Below the pieces are notes generated by a model, which was not told where the DNA came from, made no database searches, and was given only the letters and a program-made list of their open reading frames with translations. A program made the translations under genes and the position numbers. A DNA stretch of 16,087 bases from CAZOWW01 sp964583765 (lineage in GTDB: Bacteria; Actinomycetota; Actinomycetes; Actinomycetales; Kineosporiaceae): contig CAZOWW010000128.1 in NCBI GenBank assembly GCA_964583765.1, positions 1-16,087 of the forward strand. Direction: 5' to 3'. Below, piece after piece: positions 6,956 through 13,500 of the stretch (its first letter is position 1; every line of letters starts with the position of its first letter).

Positions 6956-8413
6956 ATGATCGTCCGTTCATGGACTCGCCGTCTCCGCGGCGGCCTGCTG
7001 TGTGGGGGCGCCGTCGCGGTGCTCGCCGCTGCCGGCCTTGCGGTGGCATCTGGCACTGCGCAGGCTGCCACATCGCAGCCCTGCGACATCTACGCCTCGG
7101 GCGGGACGCCGTGCGTGGCTGCGCACAGCACCACCCGCGCGCTGTACGCGGCGTACAACGGTCCGCTCTACCAGGTGCGGCGCTCCTCCGACAGCACCTA
7201 CGCGAGCGTCAGCCCGCTCACCGCGGGCGGCGTCGCCAACGCGGCGACGCAGGACTCGTTCTGTGCGGGGACGACCTGCGTGATCACGAGGATCTACGAC
7301 CAGACCGGTCGGGGTAACGACCTCACCCAGGCGCCCGGCGGTGGGGCCGCTGGCGGGGCGGACAACCTCGCGAACGCGACCGCGGCGCCGACCACGGTCG
7401 GCGGCAACAAGGCCTACGGCGTCTACATCGCCGCCGGCACCGGTTACCGCAACGACGCGACCTCCGGCATCGCGACCGGGGACAACCCGGAGGGCATGTA
7501 CGCGATCTTCGACGGCACGCACTACAACGGTGGCTGCTGCTTCGACTACGGCAACGCCGAGACCAGCAACAACGACACCGGCAACGGCCATATGGAGGCC
7601 ATCTACTTCGGGAACATCAAGGTCTGGGGCTACGGCACCGGCAATGGCCCCTGGGTCATGGCCGACCTCGAGAACGGCCTGTTCTCCGGAGTGAACGCCG
7701 GCTACAACGCCAACGACCCGACGGTCAGCTCCCGGTACCTGACCGCCATCGTCAAGGGCACGGCAAACCAGTGGGCCATCCGGGCCGGCAACGCGCAGTC
7801 GGGCAGCCTGTCGACCTACTACAGCGGAGTGCGCCCGAACGTCTCCGGCTACAACCCGATGCACAAGGAGGGCGCCATCATCCTCGGGATCGGCGGCGAC
7901 AACAGCAACGGCTCCGCCGGTACCTTCTACGAGGGCGTCATGACGTCCGGCTACCCGTCGGACGCCACCGAGAACGCCGTGCAGGCCAACATCGTCGCCG
8001 CCGGCTACGCGACGGCGGCCAGCACCGGGGGCAAGGAGATCGTCGGTAGCCAGTCCAGCCGGTGCGTGGACGTTCCGAATTCGACCCAGGTCAACGCCAC
8101 CCAGGTGCAGTTGTGGGACTGCAGCGGTGCTACGAATCAGCTGTGGACGTCCACGTCCAGCAAGCAGCTGATGGTGTACGGCAGCAAGTGCCTGGATGCG
8201 TCGGGGCGGGGGACTAGCAGTGGCACCCAGGTGATCATCTGGGACTGCAACGGCCAGACGAACCAGCAGTGGAACGTCAACTCGAACGGCACGATCACCG
8301 GGGCGCAGTCCGGGTTGTGCTTGGACGCCACTGGTGCTGCAACAGCCAACGGTACGAAGCTCATCCTCTGGTCCTGCAACGGCCAGACGAACCAGCAATG
8401 GAGCCTGCGCTAA
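6956..8413 (+). CDS. Secreted GH54 alpha-L-arabinofuranosidase with CBM13
   Basis: A 485-aa exported enzyme that would release terminal alpha-L-arabinofuranose from arabinan, arabinoxylan or arabinogalactan. Residues 1-37 are a signal peptide ending GTAQA before ATS. The GH54 catalytic domain runs from CDIYASGGTPCVAAHSTTRA (from residue 42) to about residue 355 and follows fungal AbfB almost without gaps. Vicinal cysteines C194-C195 (GCCFDYG), nucleophile E239 (DLENGLFSG) and acid/base D315 (GIGGDNSNG) all sit 18 positions after their Aspergillus kawachii AbfB equivalents (C176-C177, E221, D297). Instead of the usual CBM42, residues about 359-485 are a CBM13 trefoil with QLW, QQW, QQW. ATG 6956 follows GAGAGGG by 8 bases and begins the signal peptide. 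The gene is separated from GH59 by 232 bases and a terminator; no copy of the TGTTAGCG operator is seen in that gap. Confidence 0.94.
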   Translation: MIVRSWTRRLRGGLLCGGAVAVLAAAGLAVASGTAQAATSQPCDIYASGGTPCVAAHSTTRALYAAYNGPLYQVRRSSDSTYASVSPLTAGGVANAATQDSFCAGTTCVITRIYDQTGRGNDLTQAPGGGAAGGADNLANATAAPTTVGGNKAYGVYIAAGTGYRNDATSGIATGDNPEGMYAIFDGTHYNGGCCFDYGNAETSNNDTGNGHMEAIYFGNIKVWGYGTGNGPWVMADLENGLFSGVNAGYNANDPTVSSRYLTAIVKGTANQWAIRAGNAQSGSLSTYYSGVRPNVSGYNPMHKEGAIILGIGGDNSNGSAGTFYEGVMTSGYPSDATENAVQANIVAAGYATAASTGGKEIVGSQSSRCVDVPNSTQVNATQVQLWDCSGATNQLWTSTSSKQLMVYGSKCLDASGRGTSSGTQVIIWDCNGQTNQQWNVNSNGTITGAQSGLCLDATGAATANGTKLILWSCNGQTNQQWSLR

Positions 8414-8489
8414 GCAGGGCCCCGGCACTGTCCGGATCTGAGGTGACGTGCCCGGCTTTGGGTGTGTACGGCGTGGCGTGCTGACGCGG

Positions 8490-8552
8490 GAGCGCGGCTC
8501 CTGGTGATCTTTCGGGTGTCGAAGCCTGAAGATCGTTCCGGGAGCCGCGCTC
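8490..8552. repeat. Large imperfect stem-loop
   Basis: GAGCGCGGCTCC (8490-8501) and GGAGCCGCGCTC (8541-8552) pair perfectly. Inside them GATCTT (8506-8511) pairs with AAGATC (8529-8534), separated by internal loops of 4 and 6 bases and a 17-base apical loop. It may act as a terminator for the GH54 gene, 77 bases upstream, or be the end structure of a mobile element. The stretch 8414-8660 holds no other recognised feature. Confidence 0.6.
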
Positions 8553-8660
8553 GTGTCCGCATCCTTGTGCCTACCGAGAGATGCGTCCGTCCTGGTCAAG
8601 GATTGTTTGAGGTTCGGCGGGCAAGCCACGGACGGCTCCACTACGCATGGCTGCCGCTGA

Positions 8661-9314
8661 CTGCGCGATGATGCGCAGCGTCAGCTCGGCGGCCAGCGGG
8701 TCCGGTTCAACCCGGCCGACCGGGCCTGGCTGGCCGCGCTGTTGCACCGGGCCCCGAAACCAGGTCTGCAGGGATTGCGGCTGCTGGTACTCCCCGACAC
8801 AGTGCTGCGCTGGCACCGTGACCTCCTCGCCCACCGACACGCGGTCGCGTCACGCCCACCGATGCGGGGCCGGCCTGCGACCGTCCGCTCGATCCGGACG
8901 CTGGTGCTGCGCCTGGTCGCCGAGAACCCTTCGTGGGGGTATCGCCGGGTGCACGGGGAGCTACTCACGCTCGGGATCACGGTCGCGGCGTCAACGGTGG
9001 GGGAGATGCTGCGCGATGCCGGGATCGACCCCACCCCGGACCGAGCCGGCACAACCTGGACGCAGTTTCTGCGTTCGCAGGCCGAAGCGTTGCTGGCGGC
9101 CGACTTCATCGAGACCCTCACGCTCGCCGGAACCCGCATGTACATCCTCGCGCTGATCCAGCATGCCGGCCGCCGCATCCGCATCCCCGGCGCCACCGCG
9201 CACCTCACGGCGGTGTGGGTGACCCAGGTCGCCCGGAACATGGTCATGGACCTGGAAGACACCGGCTGCCGAGCGAAATACCTGATCCGCAATCGGGACG
9301 GTGATGGCGCTTAA
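8661..9314 (+). pseudogene. Truncated integrase-type (rve) transposase
   Basis: The frame opens just after a stop at 8658-8660 and reads QRQLGGQRVRFNPADRAWLA, VLPDTVLRWHRDLLA, a GRPATVRSIRTLVLRLVAEN linker, WGYRRVHGELLTLGI and LRDAGIDPTPDRAGTTW. It then enters the catalytic core with the first Asp (AADFIET) and the region of the second (YLIRNRD). This is the layout of IS3/IS481-like actinobacterial transposases with a helix-turn-helix part followed by an integrase core. The N-terminus has no start codon in frame, and the protein breaks off at the second Asp, where the IS21-type end begins (about 9302); the last few codons and TAA belong to that end. The Glu of the DDE triad and about 120 residues are gone, so it is inactive. 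Confidence 0.8.
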
Positions 9315-9654
9315 TGATCTTGGCCAGAGTTGCTCGCTGAAGTTCCCCATGTGGTGGCGGTGGTCAGCGTAGTGGTGTGCGGGTTCCGGTGGTGGCGCGG
9401 CGGAGGTTGTCCGAAGGGTGACCGCCTCCGGCCCGTTCGGTCTGACCGCTGAGCGCGTCGACTGTGACCGGTACCGGCTCGTTTCTCGGACCTGGCGTCC
9501 ACCCTCACGTGGTGCGGCACCGTCCGGGCTCCCGACAGCCGTCGAGGGGCGCCCCGGGCGAGGCTGGGCAATTCCCGCAGGGGAACCTGAGCCCGTGGCG
9601 CGGATGGGAGGGGAGCGGCCCGTCCGACCCGTGCACACGAAGTTGCCGACAGGC
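9303..9654. other. Non-coding interior of the IS21-type remnant
   Basis: Between the right-end repeat and the istA fragment no protein domain is recognised on either strand; frames are Pro/Arg/Ser/Thr-rich. The part next to 9616 belongs to the inserted repeat (copy A) and its inner flank, so some of this DNA probably came with that second insertion. Confidence 0.35.
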
Positions 9655-9660
9655 CCGCAC
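9616..9660 (-). repeat. GGGCCTGTCGG repeat (copy A), interrupts istA
   Basis: Positions 9625-9656 are identical over 32 bases to 11089-11120. On the minus strand the unit begins GGGCCTGTCGGCAACTTCGT at 9656 and ends in TGCACGGGTCG. The istA reading stops making sense exactly where this unit begins, which is what is expected if it is the terminal repeat of a transposon inserted into istA. Confidence 0.65.
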
Positions 9661-9732
9661 CTGGGACCGTCCAGCCCACCAGTGCTCGTACAGCTCGATC
9701 AAATCGATCATCTCGAAGGTCCTCCTCGCCAT
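9655..9732 (-). pseudogene. istA N-terminal fragment (IS21-family transposase)
   Basis: An ATG at 9732 opens MARRTFEMIDLIELYEHWWA followed by GRSQVR. This is the usual start of actinobacterial IstA, where MARRTFDVIDxxEIxxHWxAGRSQ precedes the helix-turn-helix. After about 26 codons the sequence turns into copy A of the repeat and the HTH (expected to end in a D-R-K-T-[IV]-R-K-Y motif) never appears. It lies 169 bases inside the element's left end, as expected for istA. Confidence 0.65.
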
Positions 9733-9870
9733 CAGGGGCTCCGCTCCTCACCGTCTCGGGTGAGCCGAAGCCTGACCGTTGCTGGAGGCCACGCCCCGCC
9801 GGCACGCTCGTCGTCCCCATGGGGAATTCCGTGAACGACCGGGGTGGGGAATTGCGTGATCGGAACCTCC

Positions 9871-10809
9871 TCAGACCTGGGGAATTTCATGATCGCTGAC
9901 AGTCACCCGAAGCAGGAGACGGCGATCACGATGAGGATGCACAGTCCCACGGCCGCGCACAGGCCCAGGAGCATGTGACCGGCACGTCGTCTCCCGCGGG
10001 GATTGTGCCGTAGTCCATGGGCGATCGCGCCAGCCTGTTGGATCCGGCCTTGGGGGGTGTTGGGATTGGTCGTTCCGGTGGGCCACCCGCTGTCCGGGCC
10101 GTGCGGAGTTACGATGATCTTGTTCCTTTCCGGGAGGAACGTGTTGGCGAGACCGGTGAGTCGCCCACGTCTTCGATGTATCGATCACGAGCAGGATCCT
10201 CGTGGGGTCTTCTGCGAACAAGCTCTTTCGGGGTTGGTCGTGGCGCTGTCGGCTTGTGGCGACGTCGTCGGAGTCGGTGTCCCACAGGAGCTCGGCGTCG
10301 TCATCAGGGGCGCGGAACAGGGATTCGAAGAGCACCATCTCCAGGCAGGCGAGGGACCAGCGTGGCGCATACGGCCGCCAGAGGCCGGGTTCGTGCGAGA
10401 TCTGCATGAGGGTCGGCGGGTCGTCCTGATCGAGATCGTCGAGGTGGATGCCCCACTCGGCGCAACCCTGGCTCTCGATCCGCAGCACCAGGACCTGGCC
10501 GTCGGCATCGACATGGATCTGGTTGCCGGTGAGGAGCCTGTTCTGGTTGCTGGTCAGGTCGCGGGCGTGGCACAGGAGGGCGTAGCTCTCGATCAGGGAC
10601 AGGGGAAGGGCATGGATCCGGGGGTTGGGGGCCGTGAGGGGGCCCCGCAACGCGGCGAGCTCGGCGGTGCCGAGACCGTCCCCAGGACCCAGCGGACGGT
10701 GCCATTCCCTCGCGTAGTTCCGGATGAACCGCCACGTCGCATGCCGTTCCTGCGCCGCCGGCGTCACAGCCGCCACAAGATCGAAACTTGGCGGCGGCAT
10801 CATGTCCAC
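9871..10809 (-). CDS. SUKH (SMI1/KNR4) family protein, C-terminus disrupted
   Basis: A 312-aa frame starting at GTG 10809 (AGGG lies 7 bases upstream; ATG 10803 and 10800 are alternatives). Residues about 10-190 resemble actinobacterial SMI1/KNR4 proteins: YAREWHRPLGPGDGLGTAEL near the start, LTSNQNRLL (85-93), the hallmark ESQGCAEWG (112-120), DDPP (129-132) and LACLEMVLFESLF (153-165). Family members are about 200 residues or slightly longer and act as immunity proteins to polymorphic toxins or in unknown roles. After about residue 192 the frame becomes Arg/His/Pro-rich without domain character, while another frame there looks more coding, so a frameshift is likely. The last residues (SDHEIPQV) are encoded by the IS21 end. 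No toxin gene is adjacent. I see it as a decaying gene that may still give a SUKH domain. Confidence 0.6.
   Translation of the reverse strand: MDMMPPPSFDLVAAVTPAAQERHATWRFIRNYAREWHRPLGPGDGLGTAELAALRGPLTAPNPRIHALPLSLIESYALLCHARDLTSNQNRLLTGNQIHVDADGQVLVLRIESQGCAEWGIHLDDLDQDDPPTLMQISHEPGLWRPYAPRWSLACLEMVLFESLFRAPDDDAELLWDTDSDDVATSRQRHDQPRKSLFAEDPTRILLVIDTSKTWATHRSRQHVPPGKEQDHRNSARPGQRVAHRNDQSQHPPRPDPTGWRDRPWTTAQSPRETTCRSHAPGPVRGRGTVHPHRDRRLLLRVTVSDHEIPQV
9903..10184 (-). pseudogene. C-terminal remnant of a small membrane protein
   Basis: A frame open from 10184 to a TGA at 9905-9903 reads LTGLANTFLPERNKIIVTP, a Pro/Gly/Thr-rich stretch, then HNPRGRRRAGHMLLGLCAAV and GLCILIVIAVSCFG. The last part is a basic anchor plus one clear transmembrane helix ending the protein. 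No ATG, GTG or TTG exists in frame before the Met at 9974, and a stop lies immediately upstream, so either a frameshift has cut it from its start or the reading is partly fortuitous. It overlaps the poor-quality C-terminal tail of the SUKH frame, which suggests the two frames once joined or overlapped. The stop lies two bases outside the IS21 border. Confidence 0.35.
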
Positions 10810-11157
10810 GAGGCAACCCTACGGACATCGAAGATCCGATGGCCTCCGCTCTCGTCGCACATTCGGGAGCACCGGGGCCTCGCCCATCAGGGTGTGTTGT
10901 TGGTGGCCGGTGCAAGCCATCGATCTTGGCGAACCTGACGGAGACGTCAGGGGGTAATTCTGTGTCCGAGGGATTCGGCTACGAGAACCCGGCACACTCG
11001 CAAGAAACGAGTGTCCATGCGAACGAAAGTACCTGTGTCGTGGAGGTTGTCCCAACGCAGCTTCCCGTGGCTGCGGGCGTAGCCAGTTCGACCCGTGCAC
11101 ACGAAGTTGCCGACAGGCCCTCGGTTGGACCGTTCGGCGTAGAACCTGATCGGCCAG
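10810..11157. other. Intergenic stretch with two small perfect hairpins
   Basis: No gene is recognised on either strand. CCTGACG-GAGA-CGTCAGG (10934-10951) is a 7-bp stem with a four-base loop, followed on the plus strand by GGGGTAATTCT. ACACTCG-CAAGAAA-CGAGTGT (10994-11014) is a second 7-bp stem. Copy B of the 32-bp repeat lies at 11089-11120. The stretch is probably IS-derived; the hairpins may also serve as terminators for the LacI-like gene that ends at 11158. Confidence 0.45.
11089..11120 (-). repeat. GGGCCTGTCGG repeat (copy B)
   Basis: Identical over 32 bases to 9625-9656 and in the same orientation. It begins 38 bases beyond the stop of the LacI-like gene. Weaker similarity to copy A continues on the inner side (ACxGGC and GCCACGGG blocks on the minus strand), which favours a transposon end over chance. 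Confidence 0.7.
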
Positions 11158-12003
11158 TCAGGTGCGCGGGGCTGCCGGCCCTGTCGAGCCGCGGAGGATG
11201 AGACGGTGCGGTGGCGCCCGGTGCAGAGTCCGGGGCGTGCCCGCGATCGCTTCGCGTATGACCTCCGCGACCTGCTCACCCATGGCGTACACGTCGACCG
11301 CGATCACCGACAGTGGCGGCCCCGCGAGCCGGCAGAGCGTCGAGTCGTCCCACGCGACGACCGACAGATCTGCCGGGACCGTGCGCCCGGCCGAGGATGC
11401 GGCGGCGAGCCCGGCGGCTGCCATGGCGTCGTTGTCGTAGACGATCGCCGTCGGCGCCACGGCCGGCTCCAGGAGTTGGCGGGTCAGCCGATAGCCGGCC
11501 TCCTTGCTGTAGTCGCCCCCGAGCGTTACGAGCTCGATCGAACGCCGCGCGCACTCGTCCACGAAGGCGGCGTCGCGCTGGCGGGTGTGCCACAGCTGCC
11601 TTGGGCCGCTGATCCGCCCCACGAAGCGGTGTCCGAGGCCGTCGAGGCCGTCGACGACGGCCCGCGCCGCGGCGTCGTCGTCGACGTACACGCTCGAGGC
11701 CGGGAGGCCTTCGGCGGGACCGCCGAGGACGACGGCCGGCAGACGCAGGCCTGCGAGCACGTCGAGGCGCTCGTCGCCCGTGCTGATGTCCACCACGACG
11801 ATCGCGTCGACAAGCCGGTCCCGGGCCCACCGGCGCCACGTCGCGATCTCGGCCTCGTGATTCTTGACGACGTGCAGGAGCACGGACAGGCCGTGCGGTG
11901 AGAGCGCCTCCTCCATCCCGGCGACGAGCTCCATGAAGAAGGCTTCCTCGCCGAGCAGTCGCGCCGGCCTGGCGAGCACGAGGCCGATGGCGGCACCGCT
12001 CAT
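11158..12003 (-). CDS. LacI-type sugar-sensor protein lacking the DNA-binding domain
   Basis: A 281-aa protein made only of the periplasmic-binding-protein-like effector domain of LacI/GalR regulators. The first strand is AAIGLVLARPARLLGEEAFF (residues 4-23) and the next block is MEEALSPHGLSVLLHV. Subdomain landmarks follow: VYVDDDAAARAVVDGLDGLGHRFVG (105-129), PTAIVYDNDAMAAAGLAAA (184-202), VPADLSVVAWDDS (209-221), and PLSVIAVDVYAMGEQVAEVI near the end. The roughly 60-residue N-terminal helix-turn-helix and hinge found in true repressors are absent: ATG 12003 begins just before the first strand, and DNA upstream encodes another protein in another frame. The start overlaps the stop of the 78-aa gene by ATGA, so translation is probably coupled. 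It may sense a sugar and act through a partner, or be the remains of a repressor. All visible parts of the domain are intact. Confidence 0.75.
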   Translation of the reverse strand: MSGAAIGLVLARPARLLGEEAFFMELVAGMEEALSPHGLSVLLHVVKNHEAEIATWRRWARDRLVDAIVVVDISTGDERLDVLAGLRLPAVVLGGPAEGLPASSVYVDDDAAARAVVDGLDGLGHRFVGRISGPRQLWHTRQRDAAFVDECARRSIELVTLGGDYSKEAGYRLTRQLLEPAVAPTAIVYDNDAMAAAGLAAASSAGRTVPADLSVVAWDDSTLCRLAGPPLSVIAVDVYAMGEQVAEVIREAIAGTPRTLHRAPPHRLILRGSTGPAAPRT

Positions 12004-12236
12004 GACGTCGTCGCCACGGATTCGCCCGTCACCGCCTCTGCGGCGTCCCCGGTCTGCGCCGTGGGGACGGTGCGCAGGTCGTTCGCGGTGCGCAGGCCGG
12101 GGTGCCGGGTCGGGGCACACGCGCCGTCGAGCGGAGCCGCGCCGGGATCCAGCCAAAGGTCGACGTCCTCGACACCGGTGTCGCCGCACCCCCACTGCAT
12201 GATCGAGTCGCCCGCGAAGACGAACGAGGAGCTCAT
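12000..12236 (-). CDS. 78-aa protein of unknown function, coupled to the LacI-like gene
   Basis: A minus-strand gene from ATG 12236 with an AAGGGG ribosome site 5 bases upstream and about 89% G or C at third positions, so it is very likely translated. The protein begins MSSSFVFAGDSIMQWGCGD, then has the acidic TGVEDVDLWLDPG, and ends in a Thr/Ala/Val-rich tail (TAQTGDAAEAVTGESVATTS). It has two cysteines, no signal peptide and no clear membrane segment. I do not recognise a family. Its stop overlaps the start of the LacI-like gene in ATGA, the arrangement of translationally coupled partners, and it occupies the place where a LacI DNA-binding domain would be expected, although nothing in it resembles a helix-turn-helix. 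It may be an accessory partner or the truncated end of an older gene. Confidence 0.6.
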   Translation of the reverse strand: MSSSFVFAGDSIMQWGCGDTGVEDVDLWLDPGAAPLDGACAPTRHPGLRTANDLRTVPTAQTGDAAEAVTGESVATTS

Positions 12237-12279
12237 GACGTCCCCTTCCGCCGCCGAGGGCCCTCGTGTCCATGCTGTG

Positions 12280-12285
12280 TACCGT
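12280..12285 (+). promoter_or_regulatory. Possible -10 hexamer for a leaderless ROK transcript
   Basis: TACCGT fits the actinobacterial TANNNT -10 pattern and ends 6 bases before GTG 12292, where the G/C bias at third positions of the ROK gene begins. That spacing would place the transcript start at the start codon. No good -35 is seen. Confidence 0.3.
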
Positions 12286-12291
12286 TGCGTG

Positions 12292-13494
12292 GTGCCCAAC
12301 TCGTCCGCGCAGCCGCCGCAGAGCCGGACGATGATCCTCGACGTCATCCGGGCGTCGCGGACGGTCAGCCGGGTCGAGCTCGCCGACGCCACGGGACTGA
12401 CCCAGGCGACAGTATCGACCGTGGTGCGCAAGCTCATCGACGAGGGGTTGGTCGTGGAGGTCGGCCGAGGCGCATCGACCGGGGGCAAGCGGCGCACGCT
12501 GCTGCAGATCGAGCCGACCGCGCGGTACGCCTTCGGCGCCCAGCTCGGCTCCGACGCCACGACCTTCGTGCTCGCCGACCTCGGGGGGGCGACGGTCTCC
12601 CGGTGGCGCCGCGGTCCGCTGATGAAGGTGGCGCCCGACCAGGCCGTCGCCGTCGTCGCCGATGAGCTCGACGGGATCGTCGAGCGCGCCGCGATCGACC
12701 GCGCCAAGCTCTCCGGGGTCGGGCTCGTCGCCCCCGGCCCGCTGCTGGCAGCCACGGGCATCGTGCTCGCGCCGCCCTCGATGAGGGGCTGGGTCGACTT
12801 CCCGTTGCGGGAGCGCCTCGAGCAGGCGACGAACCTGCCGGTGCTGCTCGACAACGACGCGACCGCGACCGCCGCGGGCCTGTACTGGACCGATGGCATC
12901 GCTCCGAAGGCGACCCTCGCAGCCCTCTTCATGGGCCAGGGCATCGGCGCGGGACTGCTGTACGGCGGCCAGGTCCACCGCGGCGCGGGAGGCAACGCCG
13001 GCGAGATCGGCCACATCACGGTCGATGTCGACGGGCCAGAGTGCTGGTGTGGCAACCGCGGCTGCGTCGAGGCCATCGCCGGCCCGGTCCCGACCGTCGA
13101 GCGGGCCCGCGAGGCCGGGATCGACCTCGGCGACCCCGAGCGCTCGGTCGTCGCCGCCTTCGGCCAGCTGGCCCGCCTGGCCCTCGGTGGCGATCCGAAG
13201 GCCCTCGAGGTCGTCGGGACGTCGGCCCGGTATGTCGCGGTCGCGGCGCACACCCTGGTCAACGTCATCGACCCTGACCTGCTCGTCCTGACCGGGCCGG
13301 CCTTCGCCGTCGCCGGGCCGCTGTACCTGCCGGTGGTCGCGAACCACGTCATGGCGCGCCGTTTCGCCCGGCACAGCACCTCGATCGACGTCCGGCTGAG
13401 CACGCACGGCCCGGAGGCCGCGGCGCTCGGTGCAGCAGCCCTCGTCCTCCAGGCCGAGCTGGCCCCACGTGGCACCGAGCAGGCGCAGGCCTGA
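12292..13494 (+). CDS. ROK-family transcriptional regulator (sugar-responsive repressor)
   Basis: About 400 aa. Residues 10-70 are a winged helix-turn-helix (TMILDVIRASRTVSRVELAD, GLTQATVSTVVRKLIDEGLV, then GRGASTGGKRRTLLQI). The ROK fold follows, with the sugar-binding Asp motif DNDATATAAG (from 187) and the ROK signature GAGGNAGEIGHITV then CWCGNRGCVEAI (231-262), in which H241, C251, C253 and C258 form the structural zinc site. The ATP-binding motif near residue 95 is degenerate (ADLGGATV), as in repressors of the NagC/XylR type. ATG 12235 with GAGGAG only 3 bases upstream is a possible start, but 12237-12288 has poor third-position bias and overlaps the opposite gene's leader, so GTG 12292 (or 12289) is preferred. 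It converges with the sugar transporter operon, whose last stop is 6 bases away, making it the likely regulator of that operon. Confidence 0.88.
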   Translation: MPNSSAQPPQSRTMILDVIRASRTVSRVELADATGLTQATVSTVVRKLIDEGLVVEVGRGASTGGKRRTLLQIEPTARYAFGAQLGSDATTFVLADLGGATVSRWRRGPLMKVAPDQAVAVVADELDGIVERAAIDRAKLSGVGLVAPGPLLAATGIVLAPPSMRGWVDFPLRERLEQATNLPVLLDNDATATAAGLYWTDGIAPKATLAALFMGQGIGAGLLYGGQVHRGAGGNAGEIGHITVDVDGPECWCGNRGCVEAIAGPVPTVERAREAGIDLGDPERSVVAAFGQLARLALGGDPKALEVVGTSARYVAVAAHTLVNVIDPDLLVLTGPAFAVAGPLYLPVVANHVMARRFARHSTSIDVRLSTHGPEAAALGAAALVLQAELAPRGTEQAQA

Positions 13495-13500
13495 ACAGGA

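Larger units (their letters stand above)
9302..9901 (-). mobile_element. Internally deleted IS21-type element, about 600 bp
   Basis: Left end (minus strand, from 9901): TGTCAGCGATCATGAAATTC and three copies of an 18-base unit, TGGGGAATTnCgTGAtCG on the plus strand, at 9878-9895, 9845-9862 and 9820-9837. Such multiple end repeats are a hallmark of IS21. Right end: GCTCGCTGAAGTTCCCCA at 9332-9349, an inverted relative of the same unit, with the border near 9302. Inside, only the first 26 codons of istA survive; the rest of istA and istB are missing. The flanks are unrelated genes and no target duplication is visible, so deletion or recombination took place after insertion. Confidence 0.65.

Noticed and set aside
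11177..11190. GGCCCTGTCGAGCC on the plus strand as the partner inverted end of copy B
   Set aside because: It lies inside the 3' coding part of the LacI-like gene and matches only the first few bases of the repeat.
12235..12291. ROK start at ATG 12235 with GAGGAG
   Set aside because: Spacing is only 3 bases, third-position G/C is low until 12289, and it coincides with the start codon and leader of the opposite 78-aa gene. It is kept as an alternative only.
12004..13407. Upstream extension of the LacI-like frame to 749 codons, which would give it an N-terminal region
   Set aside because: The extension is antisense to the ROK gene, Arg/Asp-rich and without an HTH; coding bias between 12000 and 12236 favours the 78-aa frame instead.
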